A stretch of 64,000 nucleotides of DNA from Geojedonia litorea (GCF_042654525.1 NZ_JBHSGP010000008.1:1-64000), one strand, 5' to 3'. Counted from the first letter of the stretch, positions 8,875 through 17,778 are shown. The notes: generated by a model from the letters alone, not told the origin. A program made the numbers and translations.

Positions 8875-9078
8875 TACCTAAACCAAACCCACTATGAAAA
8901 CAATATGCATTGGTTTAATGCCTCTCAATTGGAGTTTTATGTCAACACCTCGGCCATAGGCAAGTTGTTTATACGCTATAATTTTATTACCGAATTAGAA
9001 GATTGGGATAATAATTACTCACAATTTCAATTTGGCTATTCCTTTTACCTCCTTAAACAAAATGGGAAGATAAAATAA
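8875..9078 (+). pseudogene. C-terminal remnant of an outer-membrane-like protein
   Basis: An open frame from just after a TAG at 8872 to TAA at 9076-9078 encodes about 67 residues with alternating aromatic and polar strands (LEFYVNTSAIGKLFIRYNFI, YSQFQFGYSFYLL), typical of the last strands of a beta-barrel. The only ATG (8905) gives 57 residues with no signal peptide. It looks like the 3' end of a gene whose front was lost, and it sits at the left edge of the accessory block. The parent family cannot be named. Confidence 0.5.
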
Positions 9079-9234
9079 CCAATTTTGATTATCCTACTAA
9101 GTGGAATTTTTTACTAAAAAATATTAAATGATTTTCTATTTTTACAACGAGTCAATTAACAAACTCATCTAACTTGTAAGTATGATTAAACGGGTTTGTT
9201 TATAACATTTTGAATGCAAGTTTGATATAAAATA

Positions 9235-9873
9235 GTGAGTAAAAAGAAGAAAAAATATTACGTGGTTTGGAAAGGTGCTAAAACAGGAATATTAGAATCA
9301 TGGGAAGAATGTAGAGAGTCGATTCATGGTTTTAAAGGTGCAGAATACAAATCTTTTACAACTCTTAATTTAGCACAAAAAGCGTTTTCTGAAAATTATA
9401 GCAATTATAAAGGTAAAACTATATTTGAAAGCACATTATCAAAAGAACAATTGGAATTAATCGGAAAACCTAACTTAAATTCGGTTTCAGTTGATGCTGC
9501 TTGCAGTGGCAATCCAGGAACTGTTGAATATCAATGTGTAGATACAAATACTAAAAAACAAATATTCCATTTTGGCCCTCTTCACGAATCAACTAACAAT
9601 ATTGGAGAATTTCTTGGTTTAGTTCATACTTTAGCACACCTAAAGAAAACTAATGATAAAAGACCAATATATACAGACAGCAAAACGGCTATAAGTTGGG
9701 TGAAAGATAAAACTTACAGAACAAGTCTTGAAAAAAATGAAAAAAACTCTAAATCATTTAAACTCTTAGATAGAGCTGTAAAATGGTTAGAAGAGAATCA
9801 GATTGAAAATAAAATTCTTAAATGGGAAACCCAGGCTTGGGGAGAAATTCCAGCTGACTTTGGAAGAAAATAA
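9235..9873 (+). CDS. Ribonuclease H1-like protein with viroplasmin N-terminal domain
   Basis: 212 residues from a GTG start. The N-terminal ~50 residues (KYYVVWKGAKTGI ... FKGAEYKSFT) are the caulimovirus viroplasmin / hybrid-binding domain found at the front of RNase H1, which binds RNA-DNA hybrids. The catalytic domain carries the four acidic residues: VDAACSGNPG, NIGEFLGL, YTDSKTA and a late Asp in EIPADFG. The activity would be cleavage of RNA in RNA-DNA hybrids. Such viroplasmin-RNase H proteins are common in Bacteroidota, so this copy need not be foreign. The helicase gene starts 3 bp after its stop, so the two are co-transcribed. Confidence 0.85.
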   Translation: MSKKKKKYYVVWKGAKTGILESWEECRESIHGFKGAEYKSFTTLNLAQKAFSENYSNYKGKTIFESTLSKEQLELIGKPNLNSVSVDAACSGNPGTVEYQCVDTNTKKQIFHFGPLHESTNNIGEFLGLVHTLAHLKKTNDKRPIYTDSKTAISWVKDKTYRTSLEKNEKNSKSFKLLDRAVKWLEENQIENKILKWETQAWGEIPADFGRK

Positions 9874-9876
9874 ATT

Positions 9877-12030
9877 ATGCAAAACACTAAAACCAATTTA
9901 AGCGGGCTAAGCGAAAAACAAAGACAAGCAGTTGTTTCTGAATGCAAGAGGCTTCTTGTCCTTGCAGGGGCAGGTTCAGGCAAGACCAAAACTTTACTTC
10001 AAAAGCTAATTTATCTTATTGAAGAGAAGGGAGTGAATCCAAATAATATTTTGGCAATTACTTTTACAAAAAATGCTGCAAATGAAATGCTTGACAGATT
10101 AATTATTTCAGCAGACGACACTGAAGAATATGTTGAGATTCTGGCTGATAAAAATCGGACCTCTAAAGAGAAAGAAACTGAACGTTATTTTTTTGCCAAA
10201 AAGCATAAATGGATTGACAATCTAACTTTAAAGACCTTTCATAGTCTTTGCTACGGTATAATTCGAAATTTTGGTGTAAACGAGTTTGACAATAAGTTTA
10301 AAATAATTGGAGACACAAAAGCAACAGATGATGAATTCGCTAAATATTCAGCTACAGAAACGGCTTTTGAAGTAATTCATAAAATCATTATTGAGAATTG
10401 CGAATCCAATGAGTATCTGCTTAATTTAAAACGATATATTTTGGACTATATGATTGACAAAATACATATTGAGAAAGACAATTCCCTTTTACTGCCTAAA
10501 GATGGAAAGTTTTATACAACATTAAATGGGGATAAAGTTCGTTCAAAATCAGAACAATATATCGCTGATTGGCTGTACCGGCACAGTATTAAATTTGAAT
10601 ATGAACCAATTGTAAATTTCAGGGATTTTAATTTTAGACCTGACTTTTTCATTCCTGAAGCTAATCTATATTTGGAGCACGTTAGTGATAAAAGCTATCC
10701 AACTAAAGGTAAGGAACAACAATTCAACAAAGCCAATAAACTATTAGTCAAAACATTTGAGCACCAAACGAAGGATTCTGCTTTATTCAATTTGACGTTA
10801 GATAGAATTGTTAAGAATAGACTTCCCTCAAATTACCATTTCTCAACAGCATTATCTTTTGAAGAAGAATTCAATTCATACCATAAAGAAGTTAAAGACT
10901 TTTTACGTCAAACAATGCGAGTTATTGATATGGTTAAAGTTGAAAACTTACCGACTAAAATCATATTAGAAAACTCACAAAAAGATCAACATGAAAGAGT
11001 GCGAGATTTTTATAAACTATCCGTCCCAATAATTGAACAATACCGATCATATTGCACTAACAAATCATATTTAGACTTTAATGATATGATTACTAGAACT
11101 ATATCACTTTTTAAAAATCATAGGGAAATAGCCGAAAAGTTTAGAGAAAAATATGAATACATTTTAGTAGATGAATTCCAAGATGTTAATAATTTACAAG
11201 TAGAATTAATCAAACTTCTACTTAATGACAACAATCAGCTGTTTTGTGTTGGTGATGACTGGCAAAGTATATACGGTTTTAGAGGTTCAAATGTTGATTA
11301 TATTGTGAATTTTGAGAGGCATTTCAAAAATTCTGAAACGATAAAATTGAGTATGAATTACAGAAGTTCCGAACACATAGTAGGGGCAAGTAATGAGGTT
11401 ATCAAACACAATAAATTCAAAGTTGATAAAGATATCCGTTCAAACAAGAAATCGAGTAGCAAAATTCATATTTATGCAGGAAAAGATGAAGCCGAGAATA
11501 TAAACTATGTAATAGATCAAATTCACAAACTAAAAGATAAGGGTTATACAAAAGAAGACATTCTTTTTTTGTATCGCAGAAGCAAAATGTTTAGTCCATA
11601 TTTTGAAAGATTCAAGCAAGAACGGATTTTTGTAACAGGCAAGACAATTCACGCTTCTAAAGGACTTGAAGCCAAAGCTGTTTTCATAATCGGACTAACT
11701 GAAGGAAATGGGGGATTCCCAGATATTTGGATGGAGGATAGAATTTACCAGGTCATAAAGGAGTCAAATCATAATTTATTACTAGAAGAAGAAAGGCGGT
11801 TGTTTTATGTTGCAATCACAAGAGCAAAAGACGATTTATTTATAATTACAGAAAAAGGTAATGAGTCAAGTTTTTTAAAAGAAATTCCAGAAGACTTTAC
11901 TTTTAAAACGAGTGTTCCATTTAAGTCTGTAATCGAGGAAATTAAGCTATGTTCTAAATGTAATAATCGATTAGACGAAGGATTTGCTTTCTGTCCATAT
12001 TGTGGTGAAGAACAAAAATTAAATGAATAA
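9877..12030 (+). CDS. UvrD/helicase IV-like helicase with inserted nuclease-like region and zinc ribbon
   Basis: 717 residues. Superfamily 1A motifs are complete: Walker A AGAGSGKT (30-37), TFHSL (about 120), DEFQD (432-436), GDDWQSIYGFRG (459-470), NYRSS (about 494), HASKGLEA (592-599) and VAITRA (645-650). GDDWQ and HASKGLEAKAVFIIGLTEG resemble E. coli helicase IV (HelD) more than UvrD. Residues about 220-300 form an insertion reading SKSEQYIADWL ... FRPDFFIPEANLYLEHVS, with E226, D256 and E267 in a PD-(D/E)XK-like arrangement. The usual Lys after the last acid is not evident, so nuclease activity is uncertain. The C-terminus is a four-Cys zinc ribbon (C692, C695, C706, C709). It probably acts with the adjacent RNase H on R-loops or invading DNA, which is inference. 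Confidence 0.85.
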   Translation: MQNTKTNLSGLSEKQRQAVVSECKRLLVLAGAGSGKTKTLLQKLIYLIEEKGVNPNNILAITFTKNAANEMLDRLIISADDTEEYVEILADKNRTSKEKETERYFFAKKHKWIDNLTLKTFHSLCYGIIRNFGVNEFDNKFKIIGDTKATDDEFAKYSATETAFEVIHKIIIENCESNEYLLNLKRYILDYMIDKIHIEKDNSLLLPKDGKFYTTLNGDKVRSKSEQYIADWLYRHSIKFEYEPIVNFRDFNFRPDFFIPEANLYLEHVSDKSYPTKGKEQQFNKANKLLVKTFEHQTKDSALFNLTLDRIVKNRLPSNYHFSTALSFEEEFNSYHKEVKDFLRQTMRVIDMVKVENLPTKIILENSQKDQHERVRDFYKLSVPIIEQYRSYCTNKSYLDFNDMITRTISLFKNHREIAEKFREKYEYILVDEFQDVNNLQVELIKLLLNDNNQLFCVGDDWQSIYGFRGSNVDYIVNFERHFKNSETIKLSMNYRSSEHIVGASNEVIKHNKFKVDKDIRSNKKSSSKIHIYAGKDEAENINYVIDQIHKLKDKGYTKEDILFLYRRSKMFSPYFERFKQERIFVTGKTIHASKGLEAKAVFIIGLTEGNGGFPDIWMEDRIYQVIKESNHNLLLEEERRLFYVAITRAKDDLFIITEKGNESSFLKEIPEDFTFKTSVPFKSVIEEIKLCSKCNNRLDEGFAFCPYCGEEQKLNE

Positions 12031-12163
12031 AAAATTATTTAAAATCCAACAATAGGTATTAGCTATTGAGTGAAGGAATAATAAAAATATATAGACAAAG
12101 AGTATCCTACATAGCTGTATTTGTCAACATCTATAAAAAAAAATAAATGTTAATATATTTCGG

Positions 12164-12193
12164 TTGTAATTCGACATAAATAATCATATTTTG
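12164..12193 (+). promoter_or_regulatory. Possible promoter of the restriction-modification genes
   Basis: TTG (12164-12166) is separated by 20 bp from TATTTTG (12187-12193), one base short of TAnnTTTG. The methyltransferase ATG is 20 bp further on. The 183-bp gap after the helicase gene supports a separate promoter here. Confidence 0.35.
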
Positions 12194-12213
12194 GTCATCA
12201 AAATTATAGATTA

Positions 12214-13572
12214 ATGAATAATAAATTACGGGTTGTAGAGCTATTCGCAGGAGTCGGGGGATTTAGGCTAGGTTTAGAAGGTTGGAAAGGACTATCATCT
12301 ACATCTAATTATAAAAATAAACTTAATCAACATTACGAAATTGTTTGGTCGAATCAATTTGAGCCCTCCACTAAAAGACAGCATGCATCAGAAGTTTATG
12401 AAGAAAGGTGGGGTAATAAACATCATTCTAGGGAAAATATAGAAGTTGTTATAGAAAAAAAGTTTAAGAACATACCTCAACATGATCTTTTAGTTGGAGG
12501 CTTTCCTTGCCAAGATTATTCAGTTGCTACAACTCTAAAAAACTCTAAAGGATTAGTTGGAAAAAAAGGTGTGCTTTGGTGGAGTATTTACAACATTCTA
12601 AAAGGTCAAGGCGATAACGCACCAAGCTATTTGTTTTTAGAAAATGTGGATAGGTTATTGGTTTCTCCAGCTTCGCAAAGAGGGAGAGACTTTGCAATTA
12701 TGCTTTCTTGTTTAAATGAATTAGGTTATGCTGTTGAATGGAGAGTTATTAATGCAGCAGATTACGGGATGCCACAAAGAAGAAGAAGAGTCTATATTCT
12801 TGGATATAGAAAAGGCACTTCAATTTACCAAAGAATAAAAAATACTTCAATAAAGAATTTCATTTTTCAAAATGGGGTTCTTTCAAAGGCATTTCCAATA
12901 AAGAATTTTGAATATTCAATCGTATCTAGAGGAATAGATAATGATATTCAATTATTAACCAAAGAATTTAATTTAGAGAAAATTAAGAATCCATTTTTTA
13001 ATACAGGCTTAATGTTGGATGGAACGTATCATACTGCAAAAACAGAACCGAATTATTATGGTGAAATAACTAACCTTGGAGATATTGTTATAAGACCATT
13101 GAGTGAAATCGATAAATCATATATTATTAATCCTAGAAAAAAGCTAAAAGAACCTCTTGTCAAAGTGCAAATTGATGGTCGAAAAATGGTGTTAAATACG
13201 GAGCTCGATATGTGGAAATATTTAAAAGGTACAAAAAAAGAGTATAGACGAAATAAGGCACTTGGATATGATTATCAATATGCTGAAGGAGCAATGTCAT
13301 TCCCTGATGAACTAGATAATCCGTCAAGAACAATTATTACGGGAGAGGGAGGTTCAAGTCCTTCACGCTTTAAGCATGTTATAGTTCAAGAAAATACTTA
13401 TCGTAGATTAATGCCAAGTGAACTTGAAAAATTAAATATGTTTCCAAAAAATCACACTAAATTAGATGGTGTTTCTGATACAAAAAGAGCTTTTTTGATG
13501 GGTAATGCTTTAGTTGTTGGTGTTGTTGAGAAAATAGGACAGGAGTTATACAAACAAATCAATTTATATTAA
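12214..13572 (+). CDS. DNA (cytosine-5) methyltransferase, Sau3AI-type
   Basis: 452 residues. C5-methyltransferase motifs in order: I ELFAGVGGFRLGL (9-21), IV GGFPCQDYSV with catalytic Cys99, VI FLENVDRLL (141-149), VIII QRRRRVYILG (188-197) and X FLMGNALVVGVV near the C-terminus. The target recognition region lies between about 200 and 390. The stretch PCQDYSVATTLKNSKGLVGK resembles methylases of the Sau3AI group, and the next gene is a Sau3AI/MutH-like endonuclease. GATC is therefore the likely target, with the cytosine methylated. This is inferred from family membership. The endonuclease gene starts 4 bp downstream. Confidence 0.88.
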   Translation: MNNKLRVVELFAGVGGFRLGLEGWKGLSSTSNYKNKLNQHYEIVWSNQFEPSTKRQHASEVYEERWGNKHHSRENIEVVIEKKFKNIPQHDLLVGGFPCQDYSVATTLKNSKGLVGKKGVLWWSIYNILKGQGDNAPSYLFLENVDRLLVSPASQRGRDFAIMLSCLNELGYAVEWRVINAADYGMPQRRRRVYILGYRKGTSIYQRIKNTSIKNFIFQNGVLSKAFPIKNFEYSIVSRGIDNDIQLLTKEFNLEKIKNPFFNTGLMLDGTYHTAKTEPNYYGEITNLGDIVIRPLSEIDKSYIINPRKKLKEPLVKVQIDGRKMVLNTELDMWKYLKGTKKEYRRNKALGYDYQYAEGAMSFPDELDNPSRTIITGEGGSSPSRFKHVIVQENTYRRLMPSELEKLNMFPKNHTKLDGVSDTKRAFLMGNALVVGVVEKIGQELYKQINLY

Positions 13573-13576
13573 CTAA

Positions 13577-14995
13577 ATGTATAATATAAGTTCTTCAGAG
13601 TCCATTATTAGTTATGCCAAAATGCTTAAAGATAAAACTTTGAGACAAATTTGTGAACCCGAAATTGAAGAGCATCATTATAAAGGCAAAGGTAATTTTG
13701 GTCAATTATTAGAAAAGTATTATTTCGGTTATGAACCAAATTCAGCTTCTGAACCAGATTTTTTTGAGGCTGGTATTGAATTAAAATCAAGTCCTCTTAA
13801 AGTATTAAAAAACGGAGAAATTCGTTCAAAAGAAAGACTCGTCTTAAATATCATAAATTATTTAGAAGTCCATAAAGAAGAATTTGAATCAAGTACTTTT
13901 TGGAAAAAAAATGCCCATTTACTTCTAATATTTTATCTGTACGATAAAGATTTAGATATACTTGACTATTACATAAAGCTAGTCGATGAATGGAAATATC
14001 CATTAGAAGACTTAAATATCATTAAACGTGATTGGAAAATTATATCTCAAAAAATAAAGGATGGGAAAGCACATGAATTATCAGAAGGTGATACATTCTA
14101 TCTTGGGGCTTGTACTAAAGGATCCACTTCATTAAAATCATTTAGGGAACAACCATTTAATAGTCAAAAAGCAAAACAGAGGGCTTATTCTTTAAAACAA
14201 GGTTATGTTAATCATATTATCGCGAAAATTGCTCACGAGGAAATAGCTGTTTATGGAAAAATAATTAAGAAGATTGAAATTTTAAATAATGAGAATTCGA
14301 TTGAAGATATTGTAATTTCAAAGTTTCGGCCCTTTTATGGAATTAACGACTCAAATATTGAAGCTAAATTAAATCTGAAAGTAAAAAAATCGAAGCAATA
14401 TTATTCATCATTGTCGAAAGCAATACTTGGTGTTGAAATAGATAAAGAAATTGAAGAATTTCAAAAAGCTGAAATAGAAATTAAAGCAATAAGAGTAGAG
14501 GAGAATAATTGCATAATTCAATCTGTATCTTTTCCTGCTTTTAAATTCAAGCAGATTTATGAAGAAAGTTGGAGAGATAGTGAATTAAAAGATTTGATTG
14601 AGAAGAAATTTTTATTTGTATTTTTTAAAAAAAATAAATTTGGATATTATCTAGATAAAGCTAAGTTTTGGAATATGCCTTATAAAGACAGAAATGAGTT
14701 TAGAATGATATGGTTGAAAACAAAAAAAGTGATTCAATCTGGAAACATTTTTAAAGATTATGCTCGTGATAAAAATGGAAATATTCGATATTCTAAAAAG
14801 GGTCATCCAATAAGAAAAAATAATCTACCTAAATTAAAAGAAAGTAGAGTTTGTCATGTAAGACCCCATGGAACAGATTCAACTTTCACATACCCTTTAC
14901 CAGTAGAAGACAAAAAACTTAAAATAATCGAATATAGTAGACAATGTTTTTGGTTAAACGCAAGTTATGTTCGAGATGAAATATACTTGAAATAA
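13577..14995 (+). CDS. Type II restriction endonuclease, Sau3AI/MutH family
   Basis: 472 residues. The N-terminal MutH-like nuclease core has GKGNFGQLLEKYYF (E46), EPDFFEAGIELKSSPLK (D61, E68, K70), the DxnExK pattern of the MutH/Sau3AI fold. A second, related domain in the C-terminal half, as in Sau3AI where it acts in allosteric DNA binding, is compatible with the length. It would cleave unmodified DNA, probably at GATC. It follows the methylase by 4 bp. The gene is very AT-rich, supporting acquisition by transfer. No control (C) protein or Vsr gene is present. Confidence 0.85.
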   Translation: MYNISSSESIISYAKMLKDKTLRQICEPEIEEHHYKGKGNFGQLLEKYYFGYEPNSASEPDFFEAGIELKSSPLKVLKNGEIRSKERLVLNIINYLEVHKEEFESSTFWKKNAHLLLIFYLYDKDLDILDYYIKLVDEWKYPLEDLNIIKRDWKIISQKIKDGKAHELSEGDTFYLGACTKGSTSLKSFREQPFNSQKAKQRAYSLKQGYVNHIIAKIAHEEIAVYGKIIKKIEILNNENSIEDIVISKFRPFYGINDSNIEAKLNLKVKKSKQYYSSLSKAILGVEIDKEIEEFQKAEIEIKAIRVEENNCIIQSVSFPAFKFKQIYEESWRDSELKDLIEKKFLFVFFKKNKFGYYLDKAKFWNMPYKDRNEFRMIWLKTKKVIQSGNIFKDYARDKNGNIRYSKKGHPIRKNNLPKLKESRVCHVRPHGTDSTFTYPLPVEDKKLKIIEYSRQCFWLNASYVRDEIYLK

Positions 14996-15481
14996 TATTA
15001 TTTAATCTCTCATACTAGTCCTGTTGACACCTACCTCAAATCCTTAAAACAAAACCCCTCCAGCACTTCTCCTTGACGCTTTTGGATTTTATTAAAGAAA
15101 ATAACGCTTAAGTTTAAAACTTTAGTCCAAGAAAAGTGTGGGTCAACCCTATAGCTCATGTATAGCTAGTGTATGGCTAGTGTATGGATAATGTATGCTA
15201 GAGGCATTTCGGCATAAAGGGTTAAAAGCGGCATAGACCAACAAAAAACGGCAAAAACCGGCACATTGTTGCAATGGAGATGCTTCAGGCGCTTCGCCCT
15301 CTGTATGACAACAAAACGCCCTGTCATGCCTGCGCAGGCAGGCATCCACTTGATAAGAAGATTTACCCTTGGTTAATCAATCGGTTGCTTCACTACTAAA
15401 ACCCATTCAACACCGCAAAAAGGGACTTCAGAAGTAACAACATTATTGTATCTTTAACAAGACTAACTAATGCTCACCATT
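14996..15481. other. Intergenic repeat-containing region
   Basis: About 480 bp on the right of the restriction system. It holds TATGGCTAGTG-type microrepeats (15155-15202) and a palindromic element around TGCCTGCGCAGGCA (15327-15340) shared with 17586-17599. A 66-codon minus-strand frame here (15149-15349) is not a convincing gene. Confidence 0.65.
15323..15348. repeat. Palindromic REP-like element, copy 1
   Basis: 26 bp starting GTCATGCCTGCG and ending GGCATCCA are identical to 17582-17607. The core TGCCTGCGCAGGCA (15327-15340) is a perfect 14-bp palindrome. Confidence 0.85.
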
Positions 15482-16420
15482 ATGTCAAAACACCTTATCA
15501 TCTTTAGTATAGCCCTGCTGCTTTTCAGCTGCAACTACCAAGAAAAAACCATGACCCCAAACGATGTTAAAATAGATACCCTCCAAGGCACCTCCTTTTT
15601 ACAAAAACCCTTACTACGTCGGCAGGTCAATCCAGAGCAGGATTCGCTCGCCATTGCCAAGTATCTCACAGCCTTGACCAACTATACCAAAGATAATATG
15701 AATCCCGATCACATCATCTGGCTGGGGCGCCGCAAGGCCTATTTGGGCGATTATAAAGCCGCCATTAATGTGTTTACTGAAGGCATTGCCAAGTTTCCAA
15801 ATGATGCACGCTTTTACCGCCACCGCGGACATCGCTACATTAGCACACGACAACTCGATTTGGCCATCACCGATTTAGAAACGGCAACACAGCTCATCAA
15901 AGGTAGTGACGATGTGATAGAACCTGATGGCATTCCCAATCGCTTGAATCAACCCCTGTCTAGTTTGCACACCAATACCTGGTACCATTTGGGTTTGGCC
16001 TATTATCTCAATAACGATCTAAATAAGGCGTTAGGTGCTTTTGAGCAATGCCTTAAGGCCAGTAAAAATGACGATATGATCGTGGCGACCTCACATTGGA
16101 TGTATATGATACTTCGCCGTTTGCAGTTACCTGACGAAGCAAATAGGGTGTTGCAAGACATCCATCAGGATATGAACATCATTGAGAATGTGGCCTATTA
16201 CCAATTGCTGCTCTTTTATAAGGGTGAATTAAGCGAAGCCGAGCTCACAGGAGCAGACAGTCTGGGATCGAATGAGGCCGTACATTATGGTGTGGCCAAT
16301 TGGTATCATTATAATGGCGACATAGAGGAAGCACGAAAGCGGTATCAGCAACTTGTCGATACGGGTAACTGGGCTGGTTTTGGCTATATCGCTGCAGAAG
16401 CCGATTTGAGTAGGATGTGA
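15482..16420 (+). CDS. TPR-repeat lipoprotein
   Basis: About 312 residues from ATG 15482 (an in-frame ATG at 15470 would add MLTI). The sequence MSKHLIIFSIALLLFSC is a lipoprotein signal with the Cys at residue 17. The mature protein has tetratricopeptide-type helical pairs (KAAINVFTEGIAKFPNDARF, TWYHLGLAYYLNNDLNKALG, YHYNGDIEEARKRYQQLVD). TPR proteins mediate protein contacts, and no enzyme motif is present. It lies alone between REP-like palindromes, with the repeat array beginning 7 bp after the stop. Base composition is more GC-rich and host-like than the restriction genes just upstream. Confidence 0.75.
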   Translation: MSKHLIIFSIALLLFSCNYQEKTMTPNDVKIDTLQGTSFLQKPLLRRQVNPEQDSLAIAKYLTALTNYTKDNMNPDHIIWLGRRKAYLGDYKAAINVFTEGIAKFPNDARFYRHRGHRYISTRQLDLAITDLETATQLIKGSDDVIEPDGIPNRLNQPLSSLHTNTWYHLGLAYYLNNDLNKALGAFEQCLKASKNDDMIVATSHWMYMILRRLQLPDEANRVLQDIHQDMNIIENVAYYQLLLFYKGELSEAELTGADSLGSNEAVHYGVANWYHYNGDIEEARKRYQQLVDTGNWAGFGYIAAEADLSRM

Positions 16421-16426
16421 GACATG

Positions 16427-17510
16427 GTCACATTGAGCCTGTCGAAATGTGATTCCGAGAAGCAAAATTGTATTGAGAAGCGTGCCTAGTGCTAAAGTTC
16501 TCGATACATCCCGCCAAGGGCGTACCACTCGAACTGACAAAAATCGATTTCATTGTCACATTGAGCCTGTCGAAATGTAGTGAACAATCAAAACTCATTG
16601 TCACATTGAGCCTGTCGAAATGTAGCCAACAATCCAAAATCATTGTCACATTGAGCCTGTCGAAATGTGATTCCGCGAAACAAAATTGTATTGAGAAACG
16701 TGCCTAGTGTCAAAGTCCTCGATACATCCCGCCATGGGCGTGCCACTCGAACTGACAAATATCGATCTCATTGTCACATTGAGCCTGTCGAAATGTGATT
16801 CCGCGTAGCAAAATTGTATTGAGAAGCGTGCCTAATGCTAAAGTCCTCGATACATCCCGCCATGGGCGTGCCACTCGAACTGACAAATATCGATCTCATT
16901 GTCACATTGAGCCTGTCGAAATGTAGCCAACAATCCAAAATCATTGTCACATTGAGCCTGTCGAAATGTAGCCAACAATCCAAAATCATTGTCACATTGA
17001 GCCTGTCGAAATGTAGCCAACAATCCAAAATCATTGTCACATTGAGCCTGTCGAAATGTGATTCCGAGAAGCAAAATTGTATTGAGAAGCGTGCCTAGCG
17101 CTAAAGTTCTCGATACATCCCGCCATGGGCGTGCCACTCGAACTGACAAAAATCGTTCTCATTGTCACATTGAGCCTGTCGAAATGTGATTCCGAGAAGC
17201 AAAATTGTATTGAGAAGCGTGCCTAGCGCTAAAGTTCTCGATACATCCCGCCATGGGCGTGCCACTCGAACTGACAAAAATCGTTCTCATTGTCACATTG
17301 AGCCTGTCGAAATGTGATTCCGAGAAGCAAAATTGTATTGAGAAGCGTGCCTAGCGCTAAAGTTCTCGATACATCCCGCCATGGGCGTGCCACTCGAACT
17401 GACAAAAATCGTTCTCATTGTCACATTGAGCCTGTCGAAATGTAGCCAACAATCCAAAATCATTGTCACATTGAGCCTGTCGAAATGTAGCCGACAATCC
17501 TAAATCATTG
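16427..17510. repeat. Two-period tandem repeat array (REP-like)
   Basis: A 23-bp core beginning GTCACATTGAGCC and ending TCGAAATG recurs at 16427, 16555, 16600, 16645, 16773, 16901, 16946, 16991, 17036, 17164, 17292, 17420 and 17465. A truncated core is at 17510. Spacings are either exactly 45 or exactly 128 bp, in the order long-short-short-long-long-short-short-short-long-long-long-short-short. The 128-bp units at 17036, 17164 and 17292 appear identical. The long unit contains TCTCGATACATCCCGCC ... CCACTCGAACTGACA. Spacers are copies of each other, so this is not a CRISPR array. Short open frames across it are by-products of the 45-bp (15-codon) period. Confidence 0.92.
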
Positions 17511-17545
17511 TCACAGAGATTTGCCTCCGGTAATCCAGTAGGATG

Positions 17546-17607
17546 CTTCGACAGGCTCAGCATGACAAAATAGACCAGTGTGTCATGCCTGCGCAGGCAG
17601 GCATCCA
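17546..17607. repeat. Inverted core relative plus palindromic REP-like element, copy 2
   Basis: CTTCGACAGGCTCAGCATGA at 17546-17565 is a diverged, reverse-oriented copy of the array core. It is followed at 17582-17607 by the second copy of the 26-bp element with palindrome TGCCTGCGCAGGCA (17586-17599). Confidence 0.8.
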
Positions 17608-17751
17608 TTATAGTTTGTTGATATTCTAAAATAGAGAGATTTACCTTCGGTTATTCCATTGGGGGAAGATTTTACTCTAAAGCCCAATAATGCTTTGATA
17701 CTTTTTTATGCCAAGCCTTTTAGACCATAATCGGCCTTCAGTTTTAAACAT

Positions 17752-17778
17752 AAAAAAACCCATCACGGCTGTAATGGG
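17752..17778 (-). terminator. Intrinsic terminator of tRNA-Met
   Basis: Read on the minus strand: CCCAT (17778-17774), a 10-nt loop, ATGGG (17763-17759), then seven T residues. It lies just past the tRNA 3' end. Confidence 0.75.

Noticed and set aside
8842..15000. Prophage or integrative element
   Set aside because: No integrase, phage structural gene or paired attachment sites were found. The tRNA-Met at 17789 is intact and no duplicated tRNA 3' end was seen at the other edge.
15149..15349. 66-residue minus-strand ORF
   Set aside because: It is read through the palindromic REP-like element and microrepeats, and composition and context do not support a protein.
16427..17510. CRISPR array
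   Set aside because: Repeats of constant length exist, but the intervening segments are copies of each other rather than unique spacers, the period alternates between 45 and 128 bp, and no cas gene is in the window.
16489..17608. Several overlapping 72-103 residue ORFs with repeated peptides on both strands
   Set aside because: They arise because the 45-bp period is a multiple of three. They lack starts, signal or domain evidence and fall wholly inside the non-coding repeat array.
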